A stretch of 64,000 nt of DNA from Arachis hypogaea (taxonomy: Eukaryota; Streptophyta; Magnoliopsida; Fabales; Fabaceae), in the NCBI RefSeq assembly GCF_003086295.3, contig NC_092038.1, positions 127,685,518-127,749,517 of the forward strand. Reading direction: 5' to 3'. A model generated the notes under the pieces. It was not told the DNA's origin and searched no databases. It saw only the letters and a list, made by a program, of their open reading frames with translations. The translations under genes and the position numbers were made by a program. Positions 59,001-64,000 of the stretch are shown piece by piece (positions within the stretch are counted from its first letter, which is position 1; the number at the start of each line of letters is the position of its first letter).

Positions 59001-62000
59001 TTTTGTCGCATATAAAACCAGATGCACTCCGCCATTTTGACCAACCTGCTTGGATCCTATGATTTACATCATGTTCAATCTCTCCATTATCCTGTATGAT
59101 GCACCCAAGATACTTAAAACTTTTAACTTTTCGTAAGGTGTTCTCTCCAATTTTCACCTCTATATTGGAGTTTTCCCTTCTTAGACTGAACTTACATTCC
59201 ATATATTCCGTCTTGCTACGGCTTATGCACAGACCATACACTTCTAGAGCTTCTCTCCATAACTCCAACTTCTTATTTAGGTCTTCCCTTGACTCTCCCA
59301 TAAGGACGATATCATCGGCAAAAAGCATGCACCATGGCACAGGCTCTTGGATGTGCTCTGTGAGTACTTCCAAGACTAATGTGAAAAGGTATGGACTTAA
59401 GGATGATCCCTGGTGTAATCCTATACCAATAGGGAATTCCTCTGTCACACCACCTTGAGTCTTCACACTAGTTGTGGCCCCATCATACATGTCTTTAATT
59501 GCCCGAATATATGCGATCCTTACTCTCCTCTTTTCTAAAACCTTCCATAAGACCTCTCTTGGTACCCTATCATACGCTTTTTTCAAATCAATAAACACCA
59601 TGTGTAGATCCCTTTTATTACTACGATACCTCTCCATCATCCTTCTTAATAGGTATATCGCTTCAGTGGTAGATCTGCCTGGCATAAATCCAAATTGGTT
59701 CTCTGTTACTTGTGTCTCTTTTCTCAACCTCCGTTCTATCACCCTTTCCCATAACTTCATAGTATGACTCATAAGCTTAATCCCTCTATAATTTCCGCAA
59801 CTTTGTATATCCCCCTTATTCTTGTAGATAGGTACCAAGGTGCTCTTTCTCCACTCATCAGGCATCTTCTTTGACTTTAAAATCTCATTAAAAAGTTTGG
59901 TTAACCAGTTGATGCCTTTTCCTCCAAGACCCTTCCAAACCTCAATCGGGATATTATCAGGTCCTACTGCCCTGCCATTTTTCATCTGCTTTAGAGTCTC
60001 TTTTACCTCGAAGTCTCGAATCCTTCGATAGTAGTCCAAGTTTTGATCTTCTTCCCTTGTGCATAATCGACCAAGGCTCGGAAGAGTCTTCTGTCCCTCA
60101 TTAAATAACTCGTAGAAGTAGCTCTTCCACCTTTCATTAATCTTCTCCTCTTGAGCCAACACCTCTCCATCCTTATCCTTTATGCACTTAACCTGATCCA
60201 AATCTCTCGTTCTTCTTTCCCGGCTCTTTGCAATTCTATATATACCTTTTTCTCCTTCTTTCGTGTCCAAAGACTGGTAGAGACCCTCATATGCTTTTGT
60301 TCTTGCTTCACTTACAGCCACTTTTGTCTCTTTCTTAGCCGCCTTATATTTTTCCCAGTTATCTGCATTGCGGCATAAAGACCACTCTTTAAAGCATTCT
60401 CTTTTTATCTTTATCTTTTCTTGTATACTCGCATTCCACCACCAGGACTCCTTGTCTCTTGGTCCTATTCCTTTAGATTCACCAAAACTTTCTTTTGCTG
60501 TTCTTCTAATAACTTCTGCCATCTCCCTCCACATCTCTTCCGCGCTTCCATTCCCATCCCACCTTGCCTCTTCTCCTACCCGTCTTAGGAAGCTTCTTTG
60601 TTCCTCACCTTTCATCCGCCACCACCTCGTCCTTGGGTTTTTCGTATGATGTCTTTTCCTCAACTTTTGCTCAACGCGAAAATCCATGACGAGCACCCTA
60701 TGTTGTGTTGTCAAACTCTCTCCCGGGATAATTTTACAGTTAATGCAAAATTTTCGGTCGACTCTCCTCAACAAGAAGAAGTCGATTTGAGAGCTTGTCA
60801 TGCCACTCTTATAGGTTATAAGATGTTCGTCTCTCTTTTTAAAACATGTATTTGCGATGAGAAGATCAAAAGTTGAGGAAAAGTCCAAAATAGTTTTACC
60901 CTCGGCATTGATCACCCCGAAACCATGGCCTCCGTGAATACTCCCATATCCAGTCACTTCTCTCCCAACATGGCCATTTAAATCTCCTCCTAAGAAAATC
61001 TTATCTCCCAAAGATATGCCTTGAACCAAACTCTCTAGATCCTCCCAAAACCTTATCTTGTGTTGTTCGTCCGAACCCACTTGCGGTGCATAGGCGCTAA
61101 TCACATGGAAAGCACCTCCCTCCACCACAAGTTTGATAGAGATGATCCGATCTCCCACCCTCTTGACATCAACTACGTCCTTCTTCCACTGCTTATCCAC
61201 AATTATTCCAACTCCATTCCTATTCTTCACCTTTCTTGTATACCAAAGTTTGAAACCAGAAGAATCCAACTCCCTAGCCTTTGCACCAACCCATTTCGTT
61301 TCTTGTAGGCACATAATGTTAATCTTCCTTCTTGTCATGGTGTCCACCACCTCCATGGACTTTCCTGTTAGAGTGCCTATGTTCCATGTCCCAAATCTCA
61401 ACCTTTTGTCGCTTCGACCTTTACCTTTTCCTTTGTGAACTAGCTTATTTACCCTCGTCCGTTCACGAAAACGCGAGAACCCTTGCTCATTTAACACTAC
61501 ATCCGGGCACCGATGCAGCGGCTCTTGCTTTGACACCGTACTCGAGCCATACGGCGCGTTACTTCCGGGTAACGACCTAGCTTTAGCGCAATAATGTCTT
61601 TGATTCATGTCATGGGGGGTTCGGCTATATTTTTACGTTGGTTGCCGAAGACCTAACACAACCCTCCTCCTTTATCCGGGCTTGGGACCGGCTATGTACC
61701 GCAAGTGTAACATAGGCGGAGTTTAACTATTTACTAATTGTAAATTTATAAATTCTACCGTTTTCTGCAGTCATATAAAGGAAGTTCTGATTTTTCTTTC
61801 ATCAATGATTTGCACGTCTATGCTAACTTATGTTTCACATACAGGTTTTGGTGGAGCCTTATGGTTGGCGTTGATTGGTGGGATGCTGTGGGCTGTACAC
61901 AGAGTGCCGCCGAGGATGGTATTGGTAAGTAGGTGCTTAGTTATTTTTGTCTGCTTCAAGTTGTGCTAGTTAAAGAGAGAAAAGAGTATTTATTTTCACT

Positions 62001-63869
62001 TCCATAGTAAATCTCTGCCGTCTGCATAATATGCTGTTTTGTTAGTGTTGTGTATACTGACACGTTCTTTTTTTTTTTGGGGGATTCTTCGTTTCAGTTT
62101 CACTTAACAGCGTTATTGCAGTTTTGGATGCGGATTTCCATTCTCTTCCTTCTGCTCAGCACAGGCAGCAGTATGGTCCAGTATGTTACTATTGCACTTT
62201 CCCCATTTCAGCATCCTCTTATTGGCATGCATAGTTTATATAATTTGTTCCTGAATTTCACCATTATTGTGAGCAGCAGATGGTTATATAAAAAACTAGT
62301 CATATAAAACAATACACTCTGGTTTTGAATCATTTAAAATTTTGCTTGTCCCTGTTGGTTCCAGAAATCCGCTCCAGTGCACTTTTCAACGAACTTGCAG
62401 CCATTTCTGTTTAACTACCTTCAATGCTAAATGAACTTGGTTCTATTTATAATTGCAGAGTCTAGACAGGATAAAGTGTAGGCTACTGGAAGGATCAAAT
62501 GCCCAAGAGGTCAGGGCAATGGTTCTGGATATGCAAGCTAGATTATTGTTGGATATGCTTGGAAAAGGAATTGAGTCTGCTTTGGTAAATTCTTCATCTT
62601 TAGTGCCTGAGGCATGGCATGCATCTGGTGAAACGCTATCAAACATTGATCCTGAATCAATGGCTATAGAACCTGCGTTAATTCCTACTATTCAGGTCTG
62701 CTTTCTTTACTATTTGGAAACTTTTCTTGCTTTATTTTGTTTAACTAGAATATCTAAAAATGCAATTTTCTGGTTCACTGCTTGATTCTTTCCACTCTCA
62801 TCAGTCATCATTGCTTTGTTCACTCTTGCCATTAATAAATTTTCTGCTCGTTTCAATTTCTGCAGGCTTATGTTGATGCAGTTCTTGATCTGGCTTCCCA
62901 TTTTATTACACGATTGCGTCGTTATGCAAGTTTCTGTCGTACACTAGCATCTCATGCTGCAACTGCAAGCACTGGAAGCAACCGCAATGTGGTTACCAGT
63001 CCTACCCAAAGTTCTGCAACTCCTGCAACAAGTCAAGGTCAGTGTGATATTTTGTAGTTGAGAAGGTCTTCCATAAGTCCTTATAGTTTAAAAATTGTTG
63101 GTTTCCTATAGTATTGAAAACATGTTCATTGTGGTCCACTAATCCAATCTATTTTCAGGTCCCTGAATTAAAATATTTTTGAAACTCTAGTTTGGTCTGG
63201 TATCATTTTGAATCTACTGTAGAAATGCAAATTTGGTGCTTTTCTTCTAATGCAAATAACCATCTCATCTTGAATTGCTGTTTTATCGTCACCACCAGCA
63301 CTGCTTTATTGTGTATTTTGCAATTCAAACTAAAATGGTGACAATACTTTTCAGGAGGTCAAAATGGGACCACCAGTTCCATGGGGAGCACACAGCTGCA
63401 AAGTTGGGTTCAAGGGGCCATCGCCAAGATGAGTAATCCAACTGAAGCAGTGTCCAATCCAACTCCTCCCCCCATCAGTGGTCCTTCGCCATTTATGCCT
63501 ATCAGCATTAACACAGGAACATTCCCTGGAACACCAGCAGTTAGACTTATTGGGGACTGTCATTTCCTTCACAGATTATGCCAACTGTTGCTATTCTGCT
63601 TTTTCTTTCGGCGAACACAACTCCCTCGCTATATGGGGGTTGCAAATAGAACCACTGATCCCACTGTACAAAAGCCTCAACCAAATGCTTCTGCTACTGG
63701 CAAGACAGAGGAGACTACAAAACCAGTTTCAGCTGTAGTTAAGTCAGATGATGGTCCGACAGGTCGGGGTGGTCAGATTGTGCCTGGGATAAAAGCAGGT
63801 GAAGAAACGGCTCCTGGGCGTTCAAGAGTAGGAACTGGGAATGCTGGCCAAGGATATACATTTGAAGAG
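53008..63869 (+). CDS. MED16: Mediator subunit 16 (SFR6), first 13 exons, runs off right edge
   Basis: Exons: 53008-53282, 53691-53759, 54093-54181, 54556-54668, 55211-55312, 56066-56156, 56711-57304, 57851-58469, 61845-61924, 62098-62180, 62459-62695, 62866-63037, 63355-63869. All have GT/AG borders and matching phases, encoding 1013 residues without a stop. MED16 is a tail-module subunit linking transcription factors to RNA polymerase II; in Arabidopsis it is SFR6, needed for cold, iron and defence gene expression. Diagnostic stretches: [60 protein letters not shown] and [11 protein letters not shown] (beta-propeller region), [20 protein letters not shown], and [20 protein letters not shown] in exon 13. 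The expected continuation after YTFEE lies beyond 64000. The Arabidopsis protein is about 1.28 kaa, so roughly a fifth is missing. Intron 8 carries a full LINE. Confidence 0.95.
53763..53783. repeat. (TG)n microsatellite in MED16 intron 2
   Basis: About 10 GT units beginning 4 bases inside the intron 2 donor. Confidence 0.9.
54775..54790. repeat. T-rich then G16 tract in MED16 intron 4
   Basis: A T-rich stretch (TTTTTTTG repeated) passes directly into 16 consecutive G. Such tracts are often mis-sized in assemblies. A similar G12 tract lies in intron 1 near 53577. Confidence 0.85.
58521..61722 (-). mobile_element. Full-length RTE-type LINE in MED16 intron 8
   Basis: 3202-bp insertion bounded by a perfect 20-bp target-site duplication, ttaactatttactaattgta, at 58501-58520 and 61723-61742. 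It is inserted antisense to MED16. The 3' end (left, on plus) is a short TTG-rich tail after CCCACTTAGTGGGATAAGG with no long poly-A, as in RTE elements. One ORF fills most of it, with about 114 bases of 5' leader and 28 bases of 3' tail. Perfect duplication plus an open frame indicate a recent insertion. Confidence 0.95.
58549..61608 (-). CDS. LINE endonuclease/reverse transcriptase, intact 1019 aa
   Basis: Single uninterrupted frame. An apurinic-like endonuclease of the EEP fold comes first ([62 protein letters not shown]; about residues 70-310), which nicks target DNA. The reverse transcriptase follows ([63 protein letters not shown], and the catalytic LFADDIVLM near residue 762). The C-terminal part is RTE-typical ([42 protein letters not shown]). 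Catalytic residues of both enzymes that I can check are present, and no RNase H or gag is seen. The length fits a single-ORF RTE element. It could be autonomous. Confidence 0.95.
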   Translation of the reverse strand: MNQRHYCAKARSLPGSNAPYGSSTVSKQEPLHRCPDVVLNEQGFSRFRERTRVNKLVHKGKGKGRSDKRLRFGTWNIGTLTGKSMEVVDTMTRRKINIMCLQETKWVGAKARELDSSGFKLWYTRKVKNRNGVGIIVDKQWKKDVVDVKRVGDRIISIKLVVEGGAFHVISAYAPQVGSDEQHKIRFWEDLESLVQGISLGDKIFLGGDLNGHVGREVTGYGSIHGGHGFGVINAEGKTILDFSSTFDLLIANTCFKKRDEHLITYKSGMTSSQIDFFLLRRVDRKFCINCKIIPGESLTTQHRVLVMDFRVEQKLRKRHHTKNPRTRWWRMKGEEQRSFLRRVGEEARWDGNGSAEEMWREMAEVIRRTAKESFGESKGIGPRDKESWWWNASIQEKIKIKRECFKEWSLCRNADNWEKYKAAKKETKVAVSEARTKAYEGLYQSLDTKEGEKGIYRIAKSRERRTRDLDQVKCIKDKDGEVLAQEEKINERWKSYFYELFNEGQKTLPSLGRLCTREEDQNLDYYRRIRDFEVKETLKQMKNGRAVGPDNIPIEVWKGLGGKGINWLTKLFNEILKSKKMPDEWRKSTLVPIYKNKGDIQSCGNYRGIKLMSHTMKLWERVIERRLRKETQVTENQFGFMPGRSTTEAIYLLRRMMERYRSNKRDLHMVFIDLKKAYDRVPREVLWKVLEKRRVRIAYIRAIKDMYDGATTSVKTQGGVTEEFPIGIGLHQGSSLSPYLFTLVLEVLTEHIQEPVPWCMLFADDIVLMGESREDLNKKLELWREALEVYGLCISRSKTEYMECKFSLRRENSNIEVKIGENTLRKVKSFKYLGCIIQDNGEIEHDVNHRIQAGWSKWRSASGFICDKKVPLKLKGKFYRTAIRPAMLYGTECWAAKGEHEHKLSVAEMKMLRWMSGHTRLDKIRNEDIRERVGVAPIVEKMVESRLRWFGHVRRRPIEHPVRRVDEMEDGQRAKGRGRPKKTIHEVVKRDLHVNGLSVDMIHDRAQWRRLIHVADPT

Positions 63870-64000
63870 GTATAAAATGATAGTTTTTCAGTTTATCTTG
63901 ATGACTCTATTTTTTGTGATTGTGATGTTAATTGTTTTCAACATTTTGTGTGGGAATTTCTTTTCCCCAGGAGATTGTAAAATAGACTGTTTCTTAGTTC

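Noticed and set aside
58604..61580. Plus-strand open frames opposite the LINE
   Set aside because: Antisense shadows of the 1019-codon reverse transcriptase frame.
63971..63985. A short in-frame continuation of MED16 after CCCCAG with an early TAG
   Set aside because: The family continues with a long conserved region after YTFEE; this reading would end the protein at once, so the true next exon is taken to lie beyond the window.

Overview
This is a plant nuclear genome window, most likely a legume. It contains spliced plant genes (clathrin light chain, a cold-responsive-type receptor-like kinase, Mediator subunit MED16), AT-rich intergenic DNA, plant retrotransposons and plant telomere-type repeats. 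The mix of FAR1-like, B3 and F-box families with RTE-type LINEs would suit a genome such as Arachis, but that assignment is an inference from memory, not a database result.

Layout. 1-1320: frame-broken 3' part of a P-class PPR gene. 3482-5392 (+): intact 3-exon clathrin light chain. 7064-10006 (-): intact 6-exon protein kinase of the At1g16670/CRPK1 type. 12-36 kb: an island of fast-evolving, mostly broken genes. In order these are a FAR1-RELATED SEQUENCE/MULE-transposase-like gene (12286-15129), a two-B3-domain gene (18048-16163), a GRF-zinc-finger/coiled-coil/membrane-tail gene split by a 2.1 kb hAT element with a perfect 8-bp target duplication (18881-21472), an F-box gene with one stop codon (22930-21857), a 1.3 kb interstitial telomeric array (23819-25118), a small 3-exon gene (26126-26513), and a tandem array of an unrecognised coiled-coil family interleaved with At1g67623/At2g35280-type F-box genes (27.4-36.1 kb). 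In that array only one coiled-coil copy (33875-34360) is fully open.

36-52.7 kb is gene-poor. It holds a 5'-truncated RTE LINE, a possible TIR element and two nested, oppositely oriented long-LTR-like insertions (44692-50500 with 44945-47715 inside), each bounded by TG...CA and a 5-bp duplication. 53008-63869 (+) carries 13 exons of MED16 (SFR6) and runs off the right edge. Its eighth intron contains a complete RTE-type LINE (58521-61722, minus strand) with an uninterrupted 1019-aa endonuclease/reverse-transcriptase ORF and a perfect 20-bp target-site duplication.

How it fits together. The housekeeping genes at both ends look constrained and have clean splice sites. The middle island looks like birth-and-death turnover: repeated promoters, tandem duplication with truncated partners, nonsense codons in otherwise well-preserved frames, and transposon hits. 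The best candidate for something undescribed is the coiled-coil/F-box array, in which the two families are placed divergently around a duplicated promoter with a TATA box for each side.
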